Assembly (NCBI RefSeq): GCF_025370935.1
Contig: NC_133474.1
Coordinates: 13,700,872 to 13,764,871 of the forward strand
Source of the DNA: Choristoneura fumiferana
Lineage: Eukaryota; Arthropoda; Insecta; Lepidoptera; Tortricidae
Length of the DNA stretch: 64,000 nucleotides
Direction of reading: 5' to 3'
In this document: piece after piece, positions 23,300 through 34,114 of the stretch
Numbering within the stretch: position 1 is the stretch's first letter
Layout of the letters: every line of letters begins with the position of its first letter
The notes under the pieces: model-generated
Seen by the model: only the letters and a program-made list of their open reading frames with translations
Databases searched by the model: none
What the model was told of the DNA's origin: nothing
Made by a program: the position numbers and the translations under genes

Positions 23300-23750
23300 C
23301 TTTACATATGCATGCAAAATTTCAGCTCAATCGGAAACCGGCAAATGCGCTGCGTAGAGATGTAGCTTCACTGTGCATCCTCTATCGCATGTACAACGGG
23401 GAGTGCTCCGAGGAATTATTCGGGTTGATCCCTGCCGCATCCTTTCGCCACCGACCTACGCGACAACACTTCCATCCTCACCATTTAGATGGTTGGCGGT
23501 CCTCTACTGTGCGTTTTTCCAGAAATTTTCTGCCTCGCACAGCAAAACTCTGGAATGAGCTATCGCCCGCGGTATTCCCGGACCGCTATGACCTTCAAGT
23601 TTTCAAGAATAGAGCGTACTCCTACCTTAAAGGCCGGCAACGCACTTGTGACTCTTCTGGTGTTGCAGGTGTCCATGGGCGACGGTAATCGCTTACCATC
23701 AGGCGATCCGCCTGCTCGTTTGCCCCCTATACCATTAAAAAAAAAAAAAA
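23300..23750 (+). mobile_element. 3' end of a CR1/jockey-like LINE
   Basis: An open stretch encodes a typical reverse-transcriptase C-terminus (RRDVASLCILYRMYNGECSE, RTAKLWNELSPAVFP, LQVFKNRAYSYLKG). It is followed by the tail GGTGTCCATGGGCGACGG to TCGTTTGCCCCCT and an A run. The copy is truncated at its 5' end. Confidence 0.85.
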
Positions 23751-24004
23751 ATGGATCAAATTTAATTTGCAAGTTTTTGGTATAAAAATATTTTGAATAC
23801 AAGCTTTCTTGTTGACTGTGCCGAAGGGAAAACCTTTTTTTGTATGTTTTTATACTTTTTTTACCAATTTTGAATAATTTTGTATGTTCAATTTGTCAGT
23901 CTCATTAAAGATGCGTACCAGTTAACACGTCTTTGAATTCAGTAGATTCGCAGACCCTTAAGGCCCAGTTTTAGCCTTTAAGGCACCAGACCGTAACATT
24001 GACT

Positions 24005-24310
24005 GTACTTTTTGTCAATTTTAGTTGCATTGTCACTCAAACTACATTTGCATATACCAAATTTCAAGTCGATGCCATTAACAGTTGAAGAGTTCCGTCC
24101 TGCGGAGACGATACTGGCTGAACTACCAGAATGTCACTACCAGATTATTGTATTGTCACGCAATTTACATAAGTATTCCAAATTTCAAGTCAATCTGACT
24201 GCTGGAAGTCGGTCAAATTTAACTTGCAAGATTTGATTACAGACAGACAGACAGAGACAGACAGATAGACAGACAACGGGACAGGTGAAACTAAATAAAA
24301 GCTTGTAAAA
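24005..24310 (+). repeat. Dispersed repeat with AAGTCGATGCCATTAAC
   Basis: Matches 19070-19350 and carries CAGACAGACAGA tandem units near 24240 before a TAAATAAAAGCTTGTAA end. Confidence 0.65.
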
Positions 24311-24582
24311 TAAATAAAATCATCTACAAATTATGTTAGTCAAAGTAACCCAGGCATCTGTTAAATGTTGTTTAAATTTTAAAACATTTTGCAAATGGAA
24401 GCGAAGTAGGGCGGCCCTTTGCATGAAGTCCAACATGTGTTGCACAGACGCAGCAGTCTTGGTACCTGTAGCTGCAGAGCAAGGAAACTGGTTTAAGTTC
24501 ATTAATGTAATAACACAAACAATCGCCTGCGCACCTGATACGGCAGATCTCATCGCGTAGAAAGCTGACCTGCACGTACGTC

Positions 24583-24589
24583 TATAAAT
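24583..24589 (+). promoter_or_regulatory. TATA box of the amd-like gene
   Basis: TATAAAT lies 175 bases before the ATG at 24758. A start site about 25-30 bases downstream would fall near 24612-24620 and give a 5' leader of about 140 bases. Position and fit to consensus are the only evidence. Confidence 0.4.
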
Positions 24590-24757
24590 CCAGCTCCGAA
24601 GCCTCGAGACACCATTGTCATTCTGATCGTCAACGGGGCGCGACTCGACCTGATGCTAAGATAACCACTTATAATTTTGCACTTGTTTTACACCCAGTTT
24701 AGTCGTTTTGAGTAAAGGGGTTTTTGTAGTTCGTGGCCGGTGGTTAAGTGGTTCGAA

Positions 24758-27700
24758 ATGGACTCGCAGCAGTTTCGTGAGTTTGGCAAAGCAGCCATTG
24801 ATCTGATGGCGGACTACTACGACACCATTCGAACAAGGTTGGTGACTTCAGCTTGCTTGAGTAAAGTTTTAGCGAGTCGAGGTTTTACAAACTTAAAATA
24901 ATAGTGTTACCTAAATCTGAGGGCTGGATTTTGCATAAATAAACTATTTGACTTTTTTTTAATTAAAATTAACTGGTTTGGTTTCCGTTCTGAGTGGATT
25001 AATAACCTCTCGTATACTTAAGCGCGTATCAGCACCGAATACTATCAGCACCAACCTACTACCTACCTACCTACCTAAATATTTTCGAAGATTTTAATCT
25101 GCCTGATTGGTATTATCTATCTAATCTACTCGTATCTATCTATCCAATATCTTTAAACGAGCAATTCTTGTATATATGTATATACCTATATATATATTTC
25201 GGGGATATCTGAAACGGCTCCAACGATTTCGATGAAATTTGGTATATATTTAGGGGTTTTCGGGGATGACAAATTCGATCTGGCTTGGTATTGTCTCTTG
25301 GAAAACGCTTATTATCGAGTTTTAGCCCGAGCAAAGCTCGGTCGCCCAGGTACTTATTATTATTAGAAACAAACGTTTATTTTTTATTTTCCTCATACTA
25401 GAGCTTAAAATTACTTGATGCATGGCATAATATATGTCTCCTATTAATTAATTGAGACACTTTGTGACAAAGTGACAAATTTACTTACATTCTAGTTCAA
25501 TTTTCATGGGCAATAAAGCAGATATCAAAAATAATTGCATTGCATAAAATATATTAAACAGATTGGAGGAATATGGATCATATGAGTTCGGAATATGTAT
25601 CGTTATTAACACTTATTTTGTGGACAGTACAGCCGTATGCAACGAAAACTGTTAGAACCTAATTTGAATCAATTGCTTTTTTAAATAAACAGGCGTTTAG
25701 TAACATCAGTAGGTACCTATACCTTTACGAATATTGTCATGTATACTTGTAACCTTAAATAATCGTGGATTATTTTTTACATCTAATTTAACAATAAAAA
25801 TGTGAAACAACAGAACAGAAGTGATATAATTATAATAATTTATTTACTCAGCTCAGATCCATTGGTTAGTATTACAAAATGATCTTAATAGCTATTGTTG
25901 TAGGACATTGATTGATGATTTAATGAAATTGAAATACCTAAATACTTAATATTGATATACCTAATACGAGAAGTTGAGCTTATCGTAGGAATCATAATTA
26001 TAAATAGGAAATGAAATTATTTCGCATAACATTTTTTCACGTACATATAACTATATAAGTTACATAAAAGGATCAATCAAAAAATTAAGAATTGTTTTAT
26101 TTATAAATGCTATGCTATCACATATCGTACCTATCCCTATTTGGTAAGTTTAATTGGCAAAAGTAATTAAATAAATGAATACCCACCTAAATAAATAAAA
26201 AACCTCCACTAACTAGGTACAGTTATTCGCAGGTGACAATTCATTCTATTGTCCAGTCACGTCATTAAAAGAACATAATATTTTCCATTGCTTTGTGCTA
26301 ATCGTTCAAGGCACGAAAGATACCTTAGTTTTTGTTGAAGAATAAAATTACTCGATAATACCTGACTAATGAGCAAGCAAGCTGCGGCGAATAACCTATT
26401 TATTAGATGTACAATTTCCGTTAATTTTTGTGACATAACACTTTATTGCATTATGAAAGAGGGAATGTGTTCCCCAGATACTCGTAAAGCGAGAGAGTTA
26501 GAGCGAGATTTTTTTTTTAAGCGCGGGACTATTCTATACCAAGCCATTTATTGATTCTCCGATCACATATCTTGTCTTAGTTAGTTTTTATGTAGTTTGA
26601 GGTACAGAAGTACGTAAATAGTTATGGGTGACCGAGCTCCCCACGGGTTAAAACTCTATAACAAGCGTTTTCCCAGAGATATGAGTAAGCTATATCAATA
26701 TTGTTCGCATCATAGAAAATTTTATCGCAATTATAAGAGCCGTTTCCAAAAACCCTCAATGAATAAATAAATAAATGTCTATAATTTGTTTCTTATTAAA
26801 GGTATTAAATATTGCTAAAGTAATTAATTGTAGCTTATGTATTGTATTCATTCACTTAGTCACTTAGTGTAATTCTAAATAAACACATCTTATGTATTTT
26901 TTTTTTTAAATAACCGGAATAAAAAAAATGCAATGCAGCTTTATTAGTTGACCGTTCCTTCTTTCACACATGAAAATTTTAACGATCAAGGCAATCTGAC
27001 CACTATAATAGGTAATGAAAATAAATAAATAAATAAAAACACCGGCCGACTCTTGTATAATTCTGACCCTGTACAAGCTTACGCAGTCGTCTTCGCCCCC
27101 ATTACAAAAAACCGACATTCTTGCCAACTTCAAGATCCTTCTCTCAGTCAGTAGTTAAAAACTGTACCTTGATGTGTCAATCGACTAAGCTGTTCGACCC
27201 ATCGACTGGTTAACACATCAGGGTACTTACAAAGGTTAAATTGACTAATCAGTCAGTCAGTTTCTTCTTTTATTCGCACGGTTTTTTTTTACATTTCAGG
27301 GATGTGCTGCCTTCAGTGGAACCAGGATATTTGCTGAAACTCTTACCAGAAAATGCTCCTGAAGAGCCGGAGAGCTGGAAAGATGTCTTGAATGACTTCA
27401 GTCAATCAATTATGCCTGGCGTCTGTATTCATTTGTTAACTAACCGATATTTTCTATTGGAATGCAATAACTTTAATTATAAATATAGGAAATCAAAATG
27501 TACAAAAAATAGTACCCCAAAAGGTGTTTGCGATTGTAAAACTGGATTTACTCGTAGTTTGAATTAAAATTAACTAAGTACGGATATAATCAATAAGCGT
27601 AGTGGTTATACTTAATTATATTCCCTTCGGATATAATTATTAAAATAAGGTGGCAAGGTAAGGTAGGTAAGGTAGCGACCTATCAACATTTATAGTGATC

Positions 27701-30212
27701 GTTTAAATATTGGACATCTTAATTTCTATAATAATATTATGACTTATTGGCATGGCATATTTTAAAATAATAAAATAATATTTACAATCCGATTTCTACG
27801 CAAATCTAAACAGTGCACATAAGAATACCTAAAGTATGTTGATTAAATTTGTTTAATTAGATTTAACATAGGGAATCACAATCGTTTTCACCACTTCTTT
27901 CTATCACAAGGTATAAGATGAGGGTAGTGAGGGTGAAAGAGATGGTGAATGCGATTGCGATCGCGAGCACCCAGACGTTAGACAATACGGCCTCAGATCT
28001 CTTACTAACTTCGGCATTGTATTTCAGATAACTCACTGGCATTCGCCGCAGTTCCACGCCTTTTATCCGACTGGAAGCTCGTTCCCAGGCATTGTGGGAG
28101 GGCTGCTCAGTGACAGCCTGGCCGTTATTGGGTTTAGTTGGGTAAGTTTATTTTATAGAACTTATTCATTTGGTTTATATATTTTCTGGACCAAGCGAAA
28201 AATCGGTATTTTTTTTATAATGCCCGGGCATTATGAAAAATGTCTATCACTGTTTGTTACATGTTTTGGTCGCAGTTGAACCTAACACCCTCCTCCTCGC
28301 TGCGCTCGTCGTCGCACCTAACTTTCCGATTGATTGAATCAGACTTCAGTTGGCCAAAAATCAGTTGTAATCAAATTGCTGAATGAGCATGTAGCAATAT
28401 TCATAATGACCTGACAATGTGATAAATAATGAAGTTTAGATAATAATCACTGCCCAGTATGCCCGGAAGCCTGTCATTATCCATAATGCCCGGGCATTAT
28501 AAATAATGCCCTTATCAATCACTTGGTCCATAACATATACATTTAACATTTATTAGAGTTCTACTGCCCGTTAGTTAGCGACGCTTCGCTGTATTCATTA
28601 TTTTTCACTATTCATTATTTTATTTCAATCTATTACTATAGTAAAGTGCTGCATGATTGATTGACTGATTGATGGCCAACGCACTACCTAAATCACTTAA
28701 CAACTAGAGAGCCCAGGCTAGAGACTTGAAATTTGGTAATATTCCTGAGGATCCTAGAGGTTCCTATACATTAAAAGGGAACTTTCTGAATTCCTACGGG
28801 ATAGAGCATGAAAAGGATTCATATTTCTTTTTAAAGTAGTTCGGTCTCCATGGATACCTTAAAAATGTATCAACTTACTTCGTATTTGTATCTTTGCAGA
28901 TGTCCAGCCCTGCATGCACAGAACTGGAAGTGGTTACTATGAACTGGTTGGGCAAATTACTTGGACTGCCAGAGGAATTCCTTAACTGCTCGGATGGACC
29001 GGGAGGAGGAGTAATTCAGGTTCGTATAAAATGAGCCTGAAATCACATATGATACAATTACCAACTTTTAATTATCAACGTAACGGTCAACCTCGTGCAA
29101 GGTCATCATGTCCAATTATGATTTTAATAAAATTATTTTTGCAGGGATCAGCTAGTGAAGCGACCTTAGTCGGATTGCTAGTGGCCAAAAACAAAACTGT
29201 TCACAGGCTCATGCGCAAAGATCCTACCCTCAATGAAGGAGAACTCAACGCTAAACTCGTAGCTTACACATCTGACCAATGCAATTCCTCCGTAGAAAAA
29301 TCTGGGTTACTTGGATCAATGAAAATGCGATTACTCAAATCTGATCCAGAAGGAAGACTTCGAGGGGAAACTCTTAAGAACGCCTTCGAAGAGGACAGAG
29401 CTAAAGGCTTGATACCGTGCTACGTAATTGCCAATCTTGGCACCACAGGAACCTGCGCCTTTGACCCATTGTACGAGCTGGGTCCAGTGTGCAATGAATC
29501 CGACGTCTGGCTACACGTTGACGCAGCCTATGCCGGAGCAGCCTTCATCTGCCCCGAATTCAGAGGGTTGATGAAGGGAGTTGAATACGCAGACTCCTTT
29601 GATTTCAACCCCCATAAATGGATGCTTGTCAATTTCGACTGTTCTGCAATGTGGGTAAAAAATGGATATGACCTAATCAACACATTTGATATTCAGCGTA
29701 TTTATTTAGACGATGTAAAGACTGACATCAAAATCCCTGATTACCGCCACTGGCAAATACCTCTCGGCAGACGATTCAGAGCTCTGAAACTATGGACTGT
29801 GTTGAGAATATACGGCGCGGAAGGCATAAGAAACCACCTCAGAAACCAAATCAGCTTGGCGCAGCATTTTGCTAAGTTAGTTCGAGAAGACGACAGGTTT
29901 TTGGTAGAACCGGAGCCATCAATGGGATTAGTTTGCTTCAGATTGAAGGACGGAGACATTGTTACGAAAAAGTTGTTAGAAAATTTGACTGAGAAGAAAC
30001 AAATTTACATGGTAGCGGCTACTTACCGCGGCAGATACATTATTCGATTCGTAGTCTGTTCGAACTTGACTACGAGACAGGACATCGAAATAAGTTGGAA
30101 CAAAATTAGACAAGAAGCTGATACCATTATCCAGCCCACAATACACACTAAGTCTCAAATTCCAGCAATTAATCACTTTGAGATCTTAAGTTCTTGTGAA
30201 AAATCAAAGTAA
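24758..30212 (+). CDS. amd: 3,4-dihydroxyphenylacetaldehyde synthase (amd-type aromatic amino acid decarboxylase)
   Basis: Five exons join in phase: 24758-24837, 27300-27420, 28028-28141, 28900-29019 and 29145-30212, giving 500 residues, the usual family length. It is a group II PLP decarboxylase with D271 in HVDAAYAG, the PLP lysine K303 in NPHKWM, H302, and Y332 in the catalytic loop. At the substrate-discriminating positions it has N192 (motif SDQCNSSVE) and F79-Y80, where DOPA decarboxylases have H192 and Y79-F80. In insects Asn192 marks DHPAA synthases, which turn DOPA with oxygen into DHPAA, CO2, ammonia and hydrogen peroxide for cross-linking of flexible cuticle. The stretch IPDYRHWQIPLGRRFRALK also matches Drosophila amd as I recall it. 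The intron 2 donor is a weak GTCTGT. A polyadenylation signal overlaps the stop codon. DOPA decarboxylase is the alternative, less likely call. Confidence 0.9.
24838..27299 (+). other. amd intron 1
   Basis: A 2.46-kb AT-rich intron with two copies of the GGGCGACCGAGC repeat. I see no coding sequence in it. Confidence 0.6.
25180..25352. repeat. 'gggcgaccgagc' repeat in amd intron 1
   Basis: GTTTTAGCCCGAGCAAAGCT matches, in reverse, 51048-51110 and a degraded copy at 26628-26700. The body includes GAAACGGCTCCAACGATTT. Confidence 0.6.
28219..28515. repeat. Element flanked by ATAATGCCCGGGCATTAT palindromes in amd intron 3
   Basis: A perfect 18-base palindrome at 28219-28236 recurs at 28482-28499, followed by ATAAATAATGCCC. 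About 245 bases separate them, with a GC-rich CTCCTCGCTGCGCTCGTCGTCG stretch inside. Confidence 0.6.
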
Positions 30213-30217
30213 ATAAA
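30212..30217 (+). terminator. Polyadenylation signal overlapping the amd-like stop codon
   Basis: AATAAA begins on the last base of the TAA stop at 30210-30212. If used, cleavage would leave a 3' UTR of only about 15-30 bases. Confidence 0.4.
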
Positions 30218-30251
30218 GATTTAATAGCATAACAATTTAATGCTGCTGGCT

Positions 30252-30385
30252 CTAGCCTTCAATAATCCTGAGGGGCTTCTACGAAATTCGAAAATCGAGG
30301 TCCGTATCGTGCCGTCCCTCTCACTCTCGTTTTAAATAGTATAAGTGTCAGAACGAAGTTCGAATTTTGCACTTCGTACCTAGTA
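30252..30385. repeat. Palindromic MITE, CTACTACGAA family
   Basis: GGCTTCTACGAAATTCGAAA at one end, GAAGTTCGAATTTTGCACTTCG at the other, lying just after the amd-like gene. Confidence 0.6.
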
Positions 30386-30602
30386 AAGTAAAGGGCCTGT
30401 TTAGGATTCGGTCATTCATTTTCTCCGGTACTTTCGTGAGAAAGGCAGAATTTACCCACTCAATAACTAAGCGAGGCTTAGGTAACCTCTGTGTGGGTTT
30501 CTCTTGCTCTTAATACCTGCCTAAAATTTATTTAAATATCAATTACTTTGTGCAATTTTATGCAAGACCTTTGTTTCGCCTGTCATTTTATTAATAGCAA
30601 GC

Positions 30603-30733
30603 TTTAAGCCGAGTTTAGACTTGCAAGAAAAATCGTGCAACTTGCATTACATTGCGGCGCTCGATTGACCACTACAAACTCGTTGGCTTTACGGCCTCAC
30701 AATGTAATGCAACTTTTTGAAACTCGGCTTTAT
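30603..30733. repeat. Palindromic MITE, AAGCCGAGTTTAGAC family
   Basis: Arms TTTAAGCCGAGTTTAGACTT and CAAAAAG-type return to AAACTCGGCTTTA, with inner TGCATTACATTG pairs. A second copy lies at 49051-49212. Confidence 0.75.
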
Positions 30734-31192
30734 GTATTGGAAATAATAACTTGGAAGTTATTTCAGGTAACATTTCTGTGTCGTAAGGTAGATGTAAATT
30801 ATACATTCTGCATTAACTTAAAAGCAAATTGGTTAAATTGATAGGTAGATACATAATACCAGTAAATATTGTTAAAAAGCACTTAAGTTAGGGAGTACGA
30901 TAACTGTTAAACATTGTTGCAATTAAACGAGTTGTAATTACACATTGACTATTCATTTATTGACCTTAGTAATTTAAGAGGATGCAAATTAAAGCAGTGT
31001 TTTCTTCTCAAAATGTTGATTTATTCATAATATACTTATATGGTTTGACGCACAAGTAGGTACATATTGTTCGCACTTCAATGAGGTCACAGAATAGATA
31101 ATAGTATGAGGTGTAGTTAAATATTAAGCTTCTAAAAATCTTATTTCGCACAGCGTAGGTATGTGAGAAATGTGTCATTGTAACTTTTCCTC

Positions 31193-31709
31193 TTAAACAC
31201 AAGTACAAGTCTTGCTGACGCATACTCCGTAGGAGTATCCCTTTGGTATGCAATGCTTCATACAGACTTCGTCTTCTGTGGCGTCCTCAAACTTACAGGG
31301 TACACGGCCTGGAATTTTGACCCCTGAAAAAGAAACAACACAAATTAATGAGTGTCAACCTCTCGATGTAGGTATCGACCTTACTAGACAGACTAATTAT
31401 TGATTTGTTCCACGCAAATGTTAATCACACGAGTTAGCCAAAATCGCGTAAAAATCGATCTTACAATACGTAGAAGGAATTAAAAAAAACAGGTAAGCAA
31501 AGCACCTACTACATTAAAAAATTGTACTCACTTGAAATGGATACGTCAGTCGTTGAGTTTTCCAATTCCCTCATTCCAAACGACTCGGCCGGGACCACAT
31601 CGTCCGGTTTTGGGACTATTGGGACCGTTCTGGGCATCCCAACTACATTATGCACGAAGTAAATACAGAGCACGAAAAAGATAGCCGTGCGGGTGTAGCC
31701 GAACTCCAT
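31193..31709 (-). CDS. Defensin-like antimicrobial peptide precursor (CS-alpha-beta fold)
   Basis: Two minus-strand exons, 31709-31532 and 31323-31193, join in phase across a 208-base GT-AG intron and give 102 residues. Residues 1-24 are a hydrophobic signal peptide. Residues about 25-66 are an acidic, proline-containing propeptide. The C-terminal domain (about 67-102) has six cysteines at 69, 80, 84, 94, 99 and 101, spaced C-x10-C-x3-C-x9-C-x4-C-x-C. This contains the CxxxC and CxC pairs of insect defensins. It most resembles the lepidopteran spodoptericin type (HCIPKGYSYGVC core), by memory and not by search. The likely role is a secreted immune effector. Cleavage after R60 or R66 would release the mature peptide. 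A weak TATTTATA box sits at 31826-31833 on the same strand. I saw no clear NF-kB site. Confidence 0.85.
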
Positions 31710-32914
31710 TTTTATTTTATTTCAGTCAGCTCTCGCGTTAATTTGCAACAGTTAGTACTCAGTGACTAACGAGGAATGAGGCTAATGCAATGAAAGGTGC
31801 CGCTTATGTTGGTTTACCTACACGTTATAAATAATAAGATCGTATGTGCCGCGGTGGGTGCGTAATAACAATGTTACCAACTTTTTTGTCCTGCAAGTCA
31901 TCATACCTACTATACACCATGCAGTTATGTGTCAGAATCTCTATAGATTTTGCTCAATACTTATTTTGCGCTTAGTCATTATGGGTTACTGGCGTAATTG
32001 TGTAACTCACATCTTAACCAATCATACACGTAGCCACACAAGAAGGAAAACATTATTTTGAATAACTTTTCAAATAAAACATATATGCACAAAATTGAAG
32101 ATAATTCGCCTCAGAATACTTTGCTTGCATCAGCTAAATTTTGCTACATTTTAGACATTAGTTAGGAATGTTTAAATCCTACCGGAAACGAAAAGTGCTA
32201 ATTACTGATTTGCCAAAATTCAAGATTTTTGACCGTTTATTACTAAGCATGCGACTTATTTTGACCACTAGTGCTTAGTCATTATGGGTTACTTATAACG
32301 ACACACAGCGGCACACCAACAATGAATCATTCCATTGTGTAACTCAGTGAATCGTACATCTCAGAAATAATTACACAAGAACCAATTTGGTCCTACCAAG
32401 TACCTACCTATTCATTCATTCTTGAGAAACCCACTAGATTTAGTTTTTTGAGCAAATAAAAAAATTAAAAGCGTTCTTATTAGAAAACCCACAAAACCAT
32501 ATTGAAACACGCGATAGTGGTAGGTAACCTCCCCATTAAAATGTCTTCGGATTTTCTCTTCTCATGGTGTTAAAAATAATTTGAAGCTTGGCTAATACAT
32601 CTTTTCAAAATAAAACTAAGTACCTATTTTCTAAATTATAATTAATTTGAAACTAAATATAACTTGAGTATTATTATTTTAATTTGGTATGTGTCCCTGC
32701 AATACAAATTAAATCATTCCCACACATATTTACTGTTATTTTTAATCACACAAGTACCTTCTCTATAGTTTATGAATGAAAGTTACAGATTATTCTTGAA
32801 CACGTCAAAAATCCTGTTAGTAAAAGTTTTAGAGCATTCAAAGAGCATTATTTCAAAAGGTTACAATTTAAATCGCCGTTAGGTACCTACTTCAAAAAGG
32901 GGGGAAGAAGGTGA

Positions 32915-33012
32915 CTAGCCCTATACTACGAAGTGTATAATTTCGTACTCCGTCTCTTGCCGTCCCACAGGGACGGTACGATACGAACTACGATTTTCGA
33001 ATTTCGTAGTAG
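32915..33012. repeat. Palindromic MITE, CTACTACGAA family
   Basis: CCCTATACTACGAAG against TTTCGTAGTAGTCCC, with the shared GGGACGGTACGATACGAAC inner piece. Confidence 0.65.
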
Positions 33013-33599
33013 TCCCCTTAATTTTATTTATTAATAATTACTGGATTTAATTTATTTTAGGCATTATTATTTACCCGCACAAAATGAAATTTAAACATCA
33101 ATCTGCAAAAAGTCGAAATATCACCTAAACGGTGGCATTTTCATCAGACACATTTTACCTTTTTTAGAATGTCTTAACTGCCCTACTTGTGTTAGTACAT
33201 GTCACAGATCCGTTCATATCTTAACATTGAATACGTATAACATACGTACTTACCGAAACTTTTCGGTGATTACCGGTTGTGGCACATCATTATTTATGAG
33301 ATGTAAAAAAACAGGTAATAGCGCTTACACACCATACGTCAGTACGTCATTATAATTATATTCTGTGCCACAGATTACTAATATGTAGCTAGCTAGTGAC
33401 CACCTGTGAATTGTCCAATAATAATGTAGTTTTCTTTCTATGACTTTTATTCATCTCTATTTCAAAGCTATTTCACCTTAAAAGCTACTTACTTATCCAA
33501 AGCATCTTTAAAAAACACAAATGACAGCTGACTGAACTGTCAATTAGTTCCTCAGAAGCTCAAGCTCGCTGCAGTTCTAGTTCACGTAGTTCACTTGTC

Positions 33600-33738
33600 G
33601 TACAGTCCACGTCATAAAATATTGTGATCACTTTTGTACCTTGTCACTTTAACGTCAGTTTGAAAACATACGAAATTGTGTAACGACTGAAAGCGACAAG
33701 GTACAGAAATGATCACTTATTTATGATGTTGACTGTAC
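33600..33738. repeat. Palindromic MITE with GTACAGTC ends
   Basis: GTACAGTCCACGTCATAAA pairs with TTTATGATGTTGACTGTAC, and TGATCACTTTTGTACCTTGTC pairs with GACAAGGTACAGAAATGATCA. A related fragment lies at 61728-61800. Confidence 0.8.
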
Positions 33739-33814
33739 AACGAAGACTTGGCTGTATCTGTATGGTGTTCAACCTTTGCCTTTTCCCCTAGAGGAAAGAA
33801 TAATAAATAAATAA

Positions 33815-33936
33815 AATGTACGGGCTACTACGAAACTCGAGTTCGAGTCGTGCGGTCCCTCTGACACCTATACTATTAAATACGAGAGCGAGAGGGGCGG
33901 TATGATACGAACTTCGAGTTTAGTAGTAGCCCTGCT
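33815..33936. repeat. Palindromic MITE, CTACTACGAA family
   Basis: GGGCTACTACGAAACTCGAG against CTCGAGTTTAGTAGTAGCCC-type right arm, the clearest short copy, 180 bases before the Nelf-E start. Confidence 0.8.
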
Positions 33937-34114
33937 GTACTTGTCTTGTCGGAGTTGTGAGTACAAATACAATGTAATGTCCCGATTAAAACTACAGTAC
34001 ACACGAACAGAAGTTAAAACCCGTGGTGAAAACAATAACAAAAAATTGTAAAACGACGAGCAGAAGCACTACTAGTATTTAAAGAAGAATTCTGTGCCCT
34101 GTAACAATATTATT

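Larger units (their letters stand above)
13708..24757. other. Repeat-rich intergenic region
   Basis: No supported gene. Stretches between the listed repeats, such as 18060-19060 and 21730-22880, show nothing I can identify; 22160-22530 is a GC-mixed segment that resembles other lepidopteran repeats. Confidence 0.5.
31710..34114. other. Intergenic region between the defensin and Nelf-E genes
   Basis: AT-rich. It contains hairpin elements at 32915-33012, 33600-33738 and 33815-33935 and otherwise nothing I can identify. Confidence 0.4.

Noticed and set aside
23278..23688. 136-residue protein gene
   Set aside because: It is the C-terminal end of a LINE reverse transcriptase, 5'-truncated.
24320..24575. 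Three overlapping frames before the amd-like gene
   Set aside because: All short, mutually overlapping on both strands, no domain; probably chance in the promoter region.
24758..30212. DOPA decarboxylase (Ddc) call
   Set aside because: Asn at 192 and Phe-Tyr at 79-80 are not those of Ddc.
31710..32060. NF-kB sites upstream of the defensin
   Set aside because: I looked for GGGRNNYYCC-like sites on both strands and saw no convincing match.
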